Of a stretch of DNA of 60,413 nt, positions 9,219 through 18,302 are shown piece by piece. Source of the DNA: Verrucomicrobiales bacterium (GTDB lineage: Bacteria; Verrucomicrobiota; Verrucomicrobiia; Verrucomicrobiales; DEV007); NCBI GenBank assembly GCA_029213025.1, contig JARGOZ010000022.1, positions 1-60,413 of the forward strand. Direction: 5' to 3'. Position 1 is the first letter of the stretch; every line of letters starts with the position of its first letter. Both the position numbers and the translations under genes were made by a program. A model generated the notes under the pieces. The model was not told the DNA's origin, did not search any database, and worked only from the letters and a program-made list of their open reading frames with translations.

Positions 9219-9297
9219 AATCGTATTTTGCAGCACCCTGGACCAGATCAGCGGAAAATACAGGTGACAATATTAACATTTCTTAAAGTCCGGATCT

Positions 9298-10104
9298 TTA
9301 GTCGTTTATCCCCAACCAAATGTTCAAATGGCGGAGAATCTCCTCGCGAACATCCCGGTAGCAATCGACGAGCGCCGAACCATGTTTGCCTGCCAATGAA
9401 TTGGGCGACGGGATTCGCCACTGGTGAGATTGATCCGCATAAGGATAGATTCTCGGAGATTCGGCCTGCGAATCCGAGCAAAGAAAAATGGCATGATCGA
9501 TTTTTACCTGGCCCATAAAATCTGCAGTCGACTTACTACACTGCTCACTGATATCTATCCCGATTTCCGCCATCGATTCCACCGCAGATTTTGAAACTGT
9601 TCCGGGGCTCAGCCCGGCACTGTAGACTTCGAACTTATCGTTACCAATGGTGCGTAGAATGCCTTCAGCCATTTGGCTGCGGGCTGAGTTGTGAGTACAC
9701 AAAAACAATACGTTCAGGGTTTTCTTGCCGGACAGAGCCTCTTTCGATAGAGGTTCAATCCTCTCTGCTTCAACCAGCGCTTCAACTGTTTCAGTTTCCG
9801 CAGGTAAACAAAGTTCCGGCCGCCCATGACAACAATCGGAGGTGAGAAATGTGATCACCTCCCTCACTCGACCCTTTTTGAGAGTATAGATAATCGAACG
9901 GCCTTCTCTTTTCGATTCGATGAGGCCGACATGAACCATTTCCTTTAAGTGAAATGACAAGCCGGTCTTCGGGACGTCCAGCCTCTCGGCAATATCACCG
10001 GCACACATTCCCTTTTCCGCCGCCATTACCAGCAGACGGAAGATCATCAACCGGGTTGGCTGAGCCAAAGACCCGAGAATATCGACAGCTCTTTCGAGTT
10101 TCAT
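9298..10104 (-). CDS. ArsR-type regulator fused to ArsC-like (LMW-PTP fold) domain
   Basis: 268 residues. Residues 1-90 are an ArsR/SmtB winged helix (AQPTRLMIFRLL, then the recognition region DVPKTGLSFHLKEM). They end in CCHGRPELC (91-99), a cysteine arrangement typical of one class of arsenite-sensing ArsR. Residues 130-265 have the low-molecular-weight phosphatase/arsenate reductase fold with an intact P-loop, CTHNSARS (C136-R142). Two features are unusual. The DP catalytic-acid motif reads IPSPNS (S233 where Asp is expected), and the second redox cysteine region reads AESPRIYP while FLCSD (C209) is kept. It is transcribed away from pstS with an ArsR-like palindrome in between. It may therefore sense arsenic or phosphate for the Pst system rather than work as an efficient reductase. 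Confidence 0.85.
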   Translation of the reverse strand: MKLERAVDILGSLAQPTRLMIFRLLVMAAEKGMCAGDIAERLDVPKTGLSFHLKEMVHVGLIESKREGRSIIYTLKKGRVREVITFLTSDCCHGRPELCLPAETETVEALVEAERIEPLSKEALSGKKTLNVLFLCTHNSARSQMAEGILRTIGNDKFEVYSAGLSPGTVSKSAVESMAEIGIDISEQCSKSTADFMGQVKIDHAIFLCSDSQAESPRIYPYADQSHQWRIPSPNSLAGKHGSALVDCYRDVREEILRHLNIWLGIND

Positions 10105-10262
10105 GCATTACACAGAGCAAGGAAGGAATAAAAGAACCGAAAGCAAGGTTTCATTTGGAAAAATCACGAACCCTCCCCGCCAATCCAGCATTAACCCCTC
10201 GCTGTTAGAGCATTCATTGCCAGGACACCTCAGTAAAAGCGTCAAATCAAACGCCTGTTATT

Positions 10263-10292
10263 TCAATTGTTCAAATATCGTTGAACTATTGA
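10263..10292. promoter_or_regulatory. Candidate ArsR-type operator upstream of pstS
   Basis: Inverted repeat TCAATTGTTCAA - ATATCG - TTGAACTATTGA with 11 of 12 positions paired. The inner TTCAA-N6-TTGAA matches the general form of ArsR-family operators. It sits in the 294-bp gap between the ArsR-ArsC fusion and pstS and directly precedes a -10-like TACAAT (10293-10298), so a bound repressor would block a promoter reading toward pstS. Binding by the neighbouring regulator is inference. Confidence 0.55.
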
Positions 10293-10398
10293 TACAATAG
10301 TGTTGCCCTACATCGATTGCTGACTTCCGACCTCTAAGACAAGGTTCCGGCACCTCACTCATTGAAGGAGGTAATCAACCTACAAATAAGAAACTGAA

Positions 10399-11373
10399 AT
10401 GATGAAATTCTCTATAACCACACTCAAATCTCTGGCTCTCATACCGTTGATTTGCGCTCATTCTGCAACCGCTGACGAAGTCAAAGTCGACGAAAAACTT
10501 ACCGACTACGCACAAATAAGCGGGGTTACCGGAAACCTGAATTCTATCGGGTCTGATACACTCAACAACTTGATGACTCTTTGGGCGGAAGGCTTCAAAG
10601 CCAAATACCCGAACGTGAACATTCAAATCGAAGGCAAAGGTTCGTCAACAGCTCCTCCTGCACTTATCGAAGCTACCAGTCAGCTTGGACCTATGAGCCG
10701 GTCGATGAAAGCTGAAGAAGTCGACGCTTTCGAAGCAAAGTTCGGTTACAAGCCAACTGAAATCAAAGTCGCTATCGACGCTCTTGCTGTTTACACTCAC
10801 AAAGACAACCCTCTTAAAGGTCTTACCTTGAAACAGGTTGATTCTATTTTCTCTTCCACCTACAAGCGTGGTGGAGAAGAAATCAAAACCTGGGGAGAAG
10901 TTGGAATGGATGGAAGCTGGGCATCAAAAGCAATCTCCGCCTACGGTCGTAACAGTGCGTCCGGAACCTACGGTTTCTTCAAGGACAACGCTCTTTTGAA
11001 AGGTGACTATTCTTCCGCCGTGAAAGAACAGCCCGGATCATCTGCTGTTGTTCAGGGGGTCGCGAGTGATCTTGGTGGTATCGGCTATTCCGGCATCGGA
11101 TACAAGACTTCCGGTGTAAACGCAATCGCCCTCGGTGAAACTGAGTCAACATTATTCGAACCAAGCTACGAAAACTGCCTCTCGGGAGACTTCCCTCTTT
11201 CACGTTTCCTCTATGTATATGTGAACAAAAATCCTGAATCCGAAATGGACAAACTGACTCTTGAATTCATCAAGTTCGTGCTTTCCAAAGAAGGTCAGGA
11301 AGTTGTCGTAAAAGACGGCTACTACCCAATGCCTAACGCTGTGGCTGAAGAGGTGCTCAATTCTTTGAAGTAA
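10399..11373 (+). CDS. pstS: Phosphate ABC transporter substrate-binding protein PstS
   Basis: Exported phosphate-binding protein that feeds the PstCAB transporter. The first 25 residues are a signal peptide with likely cleavage after HSATA. The mature protein shows the PstS ligand segments GSDTLNNLM, EGKGSSTAPPAL, GPMSRSMK, and GRNSASGTYGFF, followed by GYSGIGY. The length of 324 residues is normal. It is the first gene of pstSCAB, downstream of a candidate ArsR operator. A strong SD-like AAGGAGGT sits at 10365-10372, unusually 26 bases before the ATG. Codon use is noticeably plainer and less GC-rich than in the neighbours, as expected for a highly expressed gene. Confidence 0.95.
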   Translation: MMKFSITTLKSLALIPLICAHSATADEVKVDEKLTDYAQISGVTGNLNSIGSDTLNNLMTLWAEGFKAKYPNVNIQIEGKGSSTAPPALIEATSQLGPMSRSMKAEEVDAFEAKFGYKPTEIKVAIDALAVYTHKDNPLKGLTLKQVDSIFSSTYKRGGEEIKTWGEVGMDGSWASKAISAYGRNSASGTYGFFKDNALLKGDYSSAVKEQPGSSAVVQGVASDLGGIGYSGIGYKTSGVNAIALGETESTLFEPSYENCLSGDFPLSRFLYVYVNKNPESEMDKLTLEFIKFVLSKEGQEVVVKDGYYPMPNAVAEEVLNSLK

Positions 11374-11418
11374 TCACACATATTTACCAGCCATAACACG
11401 CTAAAATTTGTTTCAAGG

Positions 11419-11476
11419 AAGCGGCGGCGTGAGTGCGTTCAAGCAGGTTTCCTGTTATACGCCGCCGCTTCTTTTC
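11419..11476 (+). terminator. Hairpin between pstS and pstC (attenuator/terminator)
   Basis: AAGCGGCGGCGT at 11419-11430 pairs perfectly with ACGCCGCCGCTT at 11459-11470, and the loop holds a small CAGG-TTT-CCTG hairpin. A pyrimidine-rich CTTTTCTC follows. The position fits partial termination or 3'-end protection that yields excess pstS transcript over pstCAB. It also makes a GTG start at 11433 for pstC unlikely. Confidence 0.65.
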
Positions 11477-11498
11477 TCTCATATTGATTACCCGGGTC

Positions 11499-13817
11499 AT
11501 GAAACAGTCAACTGAGACTTCTTCTTCCGATGAAACAAATCTTACTCTTGACGAGTCGAGGTTTGATGTTTCAAGCAAAGTTATCCACACGGATCGTTTT
11601 ATGACCTGGTTTATTAAACTGGGAGGTGTTCTTGTCGTAGCCGCTGTCGTAGCCATTTTTGTATTTATTACATCGCAGGTGTTACCACTTTTCAAAGGTG
11701 CCTCAGTCGATCTTCCCGGGGCAACAACTACAGAAAACGCCCTGCCTCCGGGAGACTATCTCGGCATAGCAGCCGACGAATGGATGGAAAAGCCATTTGC
11801 TGTCAGGGACGACGGCAAGATTATCTTTGCTGATCTCGTGAACGGCGAGCTGACCGAATCGGAACTCGACTACCTGGAGGGCGGCAACCTTTCCACCGTG
11901 TCGATTGAGTCCGGTGAAGGCTTGATTGTTGCCGGAACCGCAGCGGGCAAAGTTCATCTGGTAGAATATTCCTACGCGCCGACATTCAAAGACGGAGTTC
12001 GAACTGTGAACGAGAATCTTGAGGTAGTCTTCACCGGAGAATTTGAAGGCAGCATCAGGAAAGTTTCCTGCGGTCAATCCGGCAACTCCCGCCTAATAGC
12101 AGTTCTCACCGAAACCGAAAGCGGTCCGAAGCTGTTCCTGGATTTAGTTCAGAGAAAGAAAAGCCTGATCAGTGCGGGCGACTGGAAAGAGGTTGGAAAA
12201 CTCGACTTGTCGGAATCACTTCGCAAAGGAATCGGAGTTCAGGATATTATGGTAACAAACCGTGCCGACTCTGTATTGGTTGTTTTTGACAACGGGGAAA
12301 TCGACTATTATTTCCGAAGTGGAAGTGGTCTTGACACCGAACTTCGGCAAACTTTCCGCCCATTTCAGGACCAGGATATCCAGAAAATTGCCCGGGCCGA
12401 TTTTCTCCTGGGAGATGTGTCACTGGTGCTCTCTTCGGATGCAGGAGTAAACCGCATTTTCAGTCTTTATCGATCAGAATCAGATCCAATTCGAAAATTC
12501 CACCAGACAAAAGAGTTTCCCCCTCTGTATGATTCCCCTGCCTATTATTCGCCCAGTTTCAGAAACAAATCTTTTCTTACCGGTACTTCCAACACAGCTA
12601 CTCTGCGATACGCCACAACCCAGGCCATTCGCTGGGAATCTGAACTTCCCTGGGAAGTAAGCCACGCACTTATCTCGAAGAAATCCGATGCTCTACTTTT
12701 CCTGACCAAAGACCTCCGCTTTGTTCGTATCCCGGTAGATGACCCGCATCCCGAAGCGGGGATGAAAGCGTTTTTCGGTAAAATCCTGTATGAAGGATCA
12801 CCCGAATCCAAATATGAATGGCAATCCACCGGAGGCTCGGATGACTTTGAATCCAAATTGTCGTTGATACCGCTGATTTTCGGAACTCTTAAGGGAACTC
12901 TGTATGCGATGCTTTTCGCCGTCCCTGTAGCTCTTTTCGGAGCCATCTATACGGCTGAATTTCTCGATCCAAAAAACAAAGCCTTTATCAAACCTGCCAT
13001 GGAAATCATGGCATCACTGCCCTCAGTTGTGCTCGGGTTCCTTGCCGCACTCTGGCTGGCACCGGTAATCGAAAACCGGGTTCCTTCTGTTCTCTGCGCT
13101 ATTATTTTGGTTCCTCTCGGTGCTCTACTGTTTGGAACTATATGGAGTCGCCAGCCGAAAAGTATCAAAAGACATATCAAGGAGGGATACGAGTTTTTAT
13201 ACTTTGCGCCTGTTATGCTTCTTCTGTTGTTTATCGGGTGGCACCTCGGTCCGCTGGTGGAAAGCATACTTTTTACGGTTAAAGATTCAGAAACCGGAAC
13301 CCGGACAGGCGACTTCTCCCGATGGTGGCCGGCAATCACCGGCACCGCCTATGAACAGCGAAATTCGCTCGTGGTTGGATTTATGATGGGATTTGCAGTC
13401 ATTCCGATTGTGTTTACGATTGCGGAGGACTCCCTGTCAAATGTCCCTGATTCACTTAGAACCGGCTCCCTCGCCCTCGGTGCGAGTCGCTGGCAGTGCG
13501 CATGGACGATCGTTCTGCCTACCGCATCTGCCGGTATTCTTTCGGCCATCATGATCGGCCTGGGACGTGCCGTTGGCGAAACGATGATTGTGGTGATGGC
13601 CACCGGAAACACACCTATTATGGAGTGGAATCTCTTTTCCGGCATGCGAACTCTGTCAGCAAACATCGCTGTTGAGCTTCCCGAAGCACCACATCACAGC
13701 ACGCTCTACAGGACGCTGTTCCTCGGCGCCGTGGTTTTGTTCCTTATGACATTTCTCGTAAACACCGTTGCCGAAGTTCTTCGCCAACATCTTCGTGAAA
13801 AATACAAAACCGTTTAA
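11499..13817 (+). CDS. pstC: Phosphate ABC transporter permease PstC with large N-terminal extracytoplasmic insert
   Basis: Inner-membrane permease subunit. From the ATG at 11499 the protein is 772 residues, more than twice the roughly 300 of E. coli PstC. A first transmembrane helix (about 40-62) is followed by some 380 residues of beta-rich sequence that looks propeller-like (repeated patterns such as GLIVAGTAAGKVHLVEY), and then by the classic permease domain. The permease end contains ASLPSVVLGFLAALW and the EAA loop LRTGSLALGASRWQ...VLPTASAGI. Such long PstC forms exist in other phyla. An in-frame GTG at 11433 lies inside the upstream hairpin and is not favoured. pstA begins 24 bp after the stop. 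Confidence 0.92.
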   Translation: MKQSTETSSSDETNLTLDESRFDVSSKVIHTDRFMTWFIKLGGVLVVAAVVAIFVFITSQVLPLFKGASVDLPGATTTENALPPGDYLGIAADEWMEKPFAVRDDGKIIFADLVNGELTESELDYLEGGNLSTVSIESGEGLIVAGTAAGKVHLVEYSYAPTFKDGVRTVNENLEVVFTGEFEGSIRKVSCGQSGNSRLIAVLTETESGPKLFLDLVQRKKSLISAGDWKEVGKLDLSESLRKGIGVQDIMVTNRADSVLVVFDNGEIDYYFRSGSGLDTELRQTFRPFQDQDIQKIARADFLLGDVSLVLSSDAGVNRIFSLYRSESDPIRKFHQTKEFPPLYDSPAYYSPSFRNKSFLTGTSNTATLRYATTQAIRWESELPWEVSHALISKKSDALLFLTKDLRFVRIPVDDPHPEAGMKAFFGKILYEGSPESKYEWQSTGGSDDFESKLSLIPLIFGTLKGTLYAMLFAVPVALFGAIYTAEFLDPKNKAFIKPAMEIMASLPSVVLGFLAALWLAPVIENRVPSVLCAIILVPLGALLFGTIWSRQPKSIKRHIKEGYEFLYFAPVMLLLLFIGWHLGPLVESILFTVKDSETGTRTGDFSRWWPAITGTAYEQRNSLVVGFMMGFAVIPIVFTIAEDSLSNVPDSLRTGSLALGASRWQCAWTIVLPTASAGILSAIMIGLGRAVGETMIVVMATGNTPIMEWNLFSGMRTLSANIAVELPEAPHHSTLYRTLFLGAVVLFLMTFLVNTVAEVLRQHLREKYKTV

Positions 13818-13841
13818 TCCGCCAGTCCGGATAATGTATAT

Positions 13842-15509
13842 ATGAATGCTCTTAGCAGTCCAAAAGTGCCAAAAACAAAAGGAAGAGGTGAACCGATGGT
13901 ATGGTTCACAGGAATGTGGCTTTCCTTCGGGTTATTGATGATCCTGGTGTTACTTACGATCATTGTGAAAAACGGCCTTTCCACCTTTTGGCCCTCGCCG
14001 GTTCTCCAGATCGAGTTGGTGGAAAACAGCGATGCAAAATTGCGAGGTTCAACAACATTGGCAGGAGATGTAAAAAAGGAACAGATCCGAACCACAGCCG
14101 GGGAATCCGGTGAACCCGTTCCGGAAATCCAACTTTTCACTGGAAACCGCGAAGCATACAACACAGGCTTTCGCTATGTGGTTGAATCAGACATAACCTC
14201 AAGGGAATATCCGAAAGATATCATCCGGGCAGAGAGACTCGAATATGGCGATATGATCGGTTACCCGGTTCGCATCGAGTTTGCCGACGAGACACGTCTT
14301 GAATCAACCAGCAAAGAATTTCCGGAAGCTTTGCGACGCATGGTAAAAGAAGCAAATGAACGACGCGATAAAATTGAACATATCGAAAAGGACCTAATCG
14401 GAGCCATCAACCGGTCGATGGAAAAGATCAAACTGAATAGACGGGGATGGGACAAAGCAGAAAGCATCCCTGAAAAGGACCGCCTGCAGATGGATGCAGA
14501 GCAGGCCGGGCTGCAGAAGGAATATGAAAAACTTGCCAGTGAAGCAAGAGAACTCCGCAACCTTCAAAACGCGAACCGGCTGATCTACCGAATTCCCACC
14601 GGCGACGAACGCACAGTCGCCACCGGGAGTGTAGTAGACTACTACTATCCGAATCGATTGAATATTTTTCAGCGAGTGTTCCGCTTCTTCGCAAGAATTA
14701 TTCATTTCATCTTCGAAGATCCCCGCGAAGCCAACACCGAGGGTGGAATCTTTCCCGCGATTTTCGGAACCTTTGTCATGACGATTCTGATGAGTGTCGT
14801 AGTGGTCCCGTTTGGAGTGCTTGCCGCGATCTACCTGCGGGAGTATGCAAAACAAGGGCCGGTGGTAAGGGCCGTTCGTATCGCGGTTAATAACCTCGCC
14901 GGCGTTCCCTCCATTGTATTTGGAGTATTCGGGCTTGGGTTCTTTGTCTATTTCATGGGTGGCTCAATTGACTCCCTGCTCTTTTCCGAAAGGCTGCCGA
15001 CGCCTACATTTGGAACTGGCGGCGTGATCTGGGCATCGCTTACTCTGGCGCTTATGACCGTTCCCGTCGTGATCGTTTCCACTGAGGAAGCACTCGTCGC
15101 CGTGCCGCGGGGCGTTCGCGAAGCATCACTGGCCGCAGGCGCTTCGAAATGGCAAACGATCCAGAGAATTGTTCTGCCCGCCTCGTTACCCGGAATTATT
15201 ACCGGACTGATCCTCGCTATGGCCAGAGGTGCCGGGGAAGTGGCTCCACTCATGCTGGTGGGAGTCGTAAAACTGGCCCCAACGCTACCTCTCGACACTA
15301 TCGCCCCTTTTGTTCACCTTGAACGAAAATTTATGCACCTCGGATTCCATATCTATGATTTGGGATTTCAATCGCCGGATTCCGAAGCTGCTAAACCGAT
15401 GGTATTTGCCACCACTCTTTTACTGATTGGGCTCGTTATCGCACTGAACGCGGCAGCGATAATTATCCGCGAACGCCTCCGGCGTAAGTATAAAACAGGA
15501 GCATTTTAA
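13842..15509 (+). CDS. pstA: Phosphate ABC transporter permease PstA with helical insert
   Basis: Second permease subunit of the phosphate importer, 555 residues against about 300 in E. coli. After the first membrane helix (about 22-46) there is an extra segment of about 240 residues that is largely charged and helical (for example RRMVKEANERRDKIEHIEKD and the following heptad-like region). It probably forms an extracytoplasmic coiled coil alongside the enlarged PstC. The C-terminal half is the usual permease domain, with FGVLAAIYLREYA, NNLAGVPSIVFGVFGLGFF and the EAA loop VREASLAAGASKWQ. The matching enlargements of PstC and PstA suggest they pack together outside the membrane. Confidence 0.92.
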   Translation: MNALSSPKVPKTKGRGEPMVWFTGMWLSFGLLMILVLLTIIVKNGLSTFWPSPVLQIELVENSDAKLRGSTTLAGDVKKEQIRTTAGESGEPVPEIQLFTGNREAYNTGFRYVVESDITSREYPKDIIRAERLEYGDMIGYPVRIEFADETRLESTSKEFPEALRRMVKEANERRDKIEHIEKDLIGAINRSMEKIKLNRRGWDKAESIPEKDRLQMDAEQAGLQKEYEKLASEARELRNLQNANRLIYRIPTGDERTVATGSVVDYYYPNRLNIFQRVFRFFARIIHFIFEDPREANTEGGIFPAIFGTFVMTILMSVVVVPFGVLAAIYLREYAKQGPVVRAVRIAVNNLAGVPSIVFGVFGLGFFVYFMGGSIDSLLFSERLPTPTFGTGGVIWASLTLALMTVPVVIVSTEEALVAVPRGVREASLAAGASKWQTIQRIVLPASLPGIITGLILAMARGAGEVAPLMLVGVVKLAPTLPLDTIAPFVHLERKFMHLGFHIYDLGFQSPDSEAAKPMVFATTLLLIGLVIALNAAAIIIRERLRRKYKTGAF

Positions 15510-15545
15510 TCTACGAGGTAATTCCCTAACTACATACACTATTCT

Positions 15546-16367
15546 ATGAGTAACGAACCTGCAGAAGATTCCGCAACCACTGCTTCCCCTGCTTTACCGG
15601 TCGATTCGAATCCTGAATATATAAAAGTCAGAAACTTTTCTTTCAATTATACGCCGGAAGTCCGCGTTCTGAAAAACATCTCGATGGATATCCCCGAAAA
15701 CCAGGTCACTGCGTTTATCGGCCCGTCGGGATGTGGGAAAACTACACTACTGCGCAATTTCAATCGTATGAACGACCTGATACCGGGCATAAGTCATGAG
15801 GGAACGATTCATGTCAACGGTCGGGAAATTTTTGACCCGAAACTTGAAGTCATCGCCCTCCGAAAGCGGGTTCGGATGATCTTTCAAAAACCGAACCCTT
15901 TCCCGAAGTCGATCTATGAAAACGTTGTCTACAGCTTGAGGATCGCCGGAAAAAACAACAAAAGCCTGCTCGATGAAATTGTGGAAACAAGTCTCCGTGG
16001 TGCAGCGCTCTGGGATGAGGTTAAGGACCGGTTGCATGAAAGTGCCCTCGGACTTTCAGGTGGTCAGACACAGCGTCTCAGCATCGCCCACGCCATTGCA
16101 AACATGCCGGAAGTACTGCTCATGGACGAACCCTGTTCCGCACTGGATCCCATCGCAACAGCGAAAGTCGAAGAACTTATCGCTGAGTTAAAAAGCAAGT
16201 TCACTGTGATCATCGTGACCCACAATATGCAACAGGCCACCAGAGTCTCTGATCGGACAGCCTACTTTTATCTTGGTGAAATGATCGAAATGGACGATAC
16301 CGAAGAAATATTTCGCAATCCGAAGCACAGCCGCACCGAAAAGTATATTACCGGGAGATTTGGATAA
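15546..16367 (+). CDS. pstB: Phosphate ABC transporter ATP-binding protein PstB
   Basis: ATPase of the phosphate importer. It has Walker [21 protein letters not shown], the PstB-typical [18 protein letters not shown], signature [16 protein letters not shown], Walker [17 protein letters not shown], and the switch [12 protein letters not shown]. The 273-residue length is normal. The signature differs slightly from the common LSGGQQQRL. A GAGGT at 15515-15519 precedes the ATG by 26 bases, the same unusual distance as at pstS. No phoU or phoB/phoR follows, so Pho signalling components must be elsewhere or absent. Confidence 0.95.
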   Translation: MSNEPAEDSATTASPALPVDSNPEYIKVRNFSFNYTPEVRVLKNISMDIPENQVTAFIGPSGCGKTTLLRNFNRMNDLIPGISHEGTIHVNGREIFDPKLEVIALRKRVRMIFQKPNPFPKSIYENVVYSLRIAGKNNKSLLDEIVETSLRGAALWDEVKDRLHESALGLSGGQTQRLSIAHAIANMPEVLLMDEPCSALDPIATAKVEELIAELKSKFTVIIVTHNMQQATRVSDRTAYFYLGEMIEMDDTEEIFRNPKHSRTEKYITGRFG

Positions 16368-16566
16368 CCCTTTCCGGCGCAAAGAAAGAGGGCACTCACA
16401 AGGTGGAAAACCCGGATCAACAGTATCTCCAATCCGGTTAGCATGCAGCAGGAGTTCCCGGTTTTGCTGTAACGTTTGCTAGCAATCTTCATAGTCGGGC
16501 CAACATCCGGCAGATACCGGTTATTGATTTGACACGGGCAGGTAATTGCGATTTTTTTAGATCACA

Positions 16567-16992
16567 ATGACTCGCCCGGAAAAATGGCTCAAATGGCTGC
16601 TACGCATTATTGGCTGCTCCTGTTTGCCTGCGTTCGTGGCGGTGGTCATGCCGCAATCCTGGCTGATTGGTGCGATTTCTTATTTTGACCCCGACCTGGA
16701 AGTCGGACTTTTGATCACCTACCTGGCGAGATGCCTTTCTGCATTCTACGTGCTTCTCGGAATCCTTTGTCTACTCTTTGCAAGCAATGTTCGGGCATAC
16801 AAAAATTTGATCAAATGGGTCTCGATCTGGAGCCTGACACTGCTGCCCCTCATGGTTGTCATGTTGATCGTGTCGGTGCCGGGAGTTGTCGGAATGAAAC
16901 TTTTCCAGTACGTGGTTGGAGATATTTTGACTGCGGTCATCACCGCCGTCGGCTTTCTCCTGATGTTGAGAAACGTTCAAGATTTCTCGTAA
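16567..16992 (+). CDS. Hypothetical four-helix membrane protein
   Basis: 141 residues with four hydrophobic helices at roughly 12-33, 48-80, 89-109 and 112-135, with little sequence outside the membrane. No motif or family is recognised. It follows pstB after about 200 bp that contains no convincing gene, and converges with the aldo/keto reductase 31 bp downstream. A TTGACA lies about 39 bp upstream of the ATG, but no well-spaced -10 was found. Confidence 0.6.
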   Translation: MTRPEKWLKWLLRIIGCSCLPAFVAVVMPQSWLIGAISYFDPDLEVGLLITYLARCLSAFYVLLGILCLLFASNVRAYKNLIKWVSIWSLTLLPLMVVMLIVSVPGVVGMKLFQYVVGDILTAVITAVGFLLMLRNVQDFS

Positions 16993-17023
16993 GCACCCTG
17001 GCTTCTTACACGGCACTGGCGAC

Positions 17024-17818
17024 CTACGGAAAAGAAATCCGGTTCAGCGCAGCTACATTTTCTTTCAAATGCTTCGGATTCAGTGTTCCGGTGATCACTG
17101 CGGTCGAGCCGGGATGGGTAAATATGTAGTTCAATGCGGAATAAACCGGATCTTCTTCCGAGCCGTCACCGAACCAGCCGCTGCCGAAGGCTTTTTTAAT
17201 GAATACCGAACAACTGCCACGGGCATGCGCGGCGTCGAGGATGGGCTCTTCTTCGGTGTGCCAGGGATTGTAGGTTATCATGACCGCGTCGAGTCCCGTC
17301 TCGACAGCCCGAATTCCCCCGTCGACGGTTTTGGTGGAGATTCCGATGGACAGCACTTTTCCCTGTTCTTTTAACTCCTGCAACGCTTCGACGGCTCCGG
17401 AGTTCTCCAATATGTCGATATCGTTTCCGTCGGAGTGGAGCAATACCGCTTCGACCCGGTCGGTCTTCAGTCGGCTCAAGGTTCGTTCGACACTTTTCTT
17501 TATTGCCGGACCGGAGAAATCGAACACGGATTTTCCATCGATAAACTCCTCCCCTGCTTTGGTGACGATAACCCAGTCGTCCCGCCTGTTCCCCAGCAGT
17601 TCACCGAGTCGGATTTCGCTGGTCCCGTAGGCTGGAGCGGTATCGAGCAGATTGATCCCCTGCTCCTGAGCGAGATCGAGCAGGCTCAGCACGGTTTTGT
17701 CATCGGGCAAATCGAACGAGGTCGGATATTTGACCTGTTCGTTGCGCCCGAATTTCACTGTTCCCAGCCCGAGGCAGGAAACTTCGACACCGGCACCATG
17801 GAGGAACTTGCGTTTCAT
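17024..17818 (-). CDS. Aldo/keto reductase
   Basis: NAD(P)H-dependent oxidoreductase with the (beta/alpha)8 aldo/keto reductase fold; the substrate is unknown. The catalytic tetrad can be followed: Asp and Tyr in NLLDTAPAYGTSE, Lys in VIVTKAGE, and His in AVLLHSDG. Later fold markers are IGISTKTVDG and HPGSTAVITGTLNP, the latter in the cofactor-binding region. From the ATG at 17818 it is 264 residues, somewhat short but complete; an upstream start at 17854 would add 12 residues without family support. It diverges from the TMEM220-like gene with a 58-bp gap that must hold both promoters. Confidence 0.88.
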   Translation of the reverse strand: MKRKFLHGAGVEVSCLGLGTVKFGRNEQVKYPTSFDLPDDKTVLSLLDLAQEQGINLLDTAPAYGTSEIRLGELLGNRRDDWVIVTKAGEEFIDGKSVFDFSGPAIKKSVERTLSRLKTDRVEAVLLHSDGNDIDILENSGAVEALQELKEQGKVLSIGISTKTVDGGIRAVETGLDAVMITYNPWHTEEEPILDAAHARGSCSVFIKKAFGSGWFGDGSEEDPVYSALNYIFTHPGSTAVITGTLNPKHLKENVAALNRISFP

Positions 17819-17876
17819 TGTGCGGATCTTGCGCCAAAGTTGACCGGGCCGCAAACATTGTGTTCATTGATGGCCC

Positions 17877-18302
17877 ATGAATTTCAGCCTTCCTGTTCGG
17901 ATCGCGACCATTGTCGCCGCCCTGCTCTTCTTCGTTTTTGCGTGGTTTCAGAGAAATGATGTCGATCCCCGCATCTATCACAATCCTTCGAGTCTTGACG
18001 CCGCGCTGTGGCTGCTTTTTTATTTTCTGATCGGCCTCTTTATGCTGGTAGCACTGTGGCGGAAAATCCCGCTTTGGCTTGTGGCAGTCGGTGTGATTGC
18101 CTGTCTCGTGGAAATGATTATGACCGGCCCTGGACTCTACCAGAATTTGTTCGGCGCAGAAGATTTCACCATGACGCAGACCAGCATGTCTGCCAAAGAT
18201 CCGAGAGTAGAACTGACCCGCGAATTTTTCGGAGCGGTGATCGCACTGGCCGGAGTGGCCTGGATTTATCTACTGCACCGGAAAGTACGTATTGCTACCT
18301 AA
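17877..18302 (+). CDS. TMEM220-like small membrane protein
   Basis: 141 residues with four hydrophobic helices. The start, with LLFFVFAWFQRNDVDPRIY, has the pattern of the transmembrane family 220 (first helix followed by Q-x-N-D-x-D-P), which is found in bacteria and animals and has no established function. The final helix (AVIALAGVAWIYLLHRK) is also typical. The 3' end overlaps the end of the Uma2 remnant on the other strand by 33 bp. Confidence 0.7.
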   Translation: MNFSLPVRIATIVAALLFFVFAWFQRNDVDPRIYHNPSSLDAALWLLFYFLIGLFMLVALWRKIPLWLVAVGVIACLVEMIMTGPGLYQNLFGAEDFTMTQTSMSAKDPRVELTREFFGAVIALAGVAWIYLLHRKVRIAT

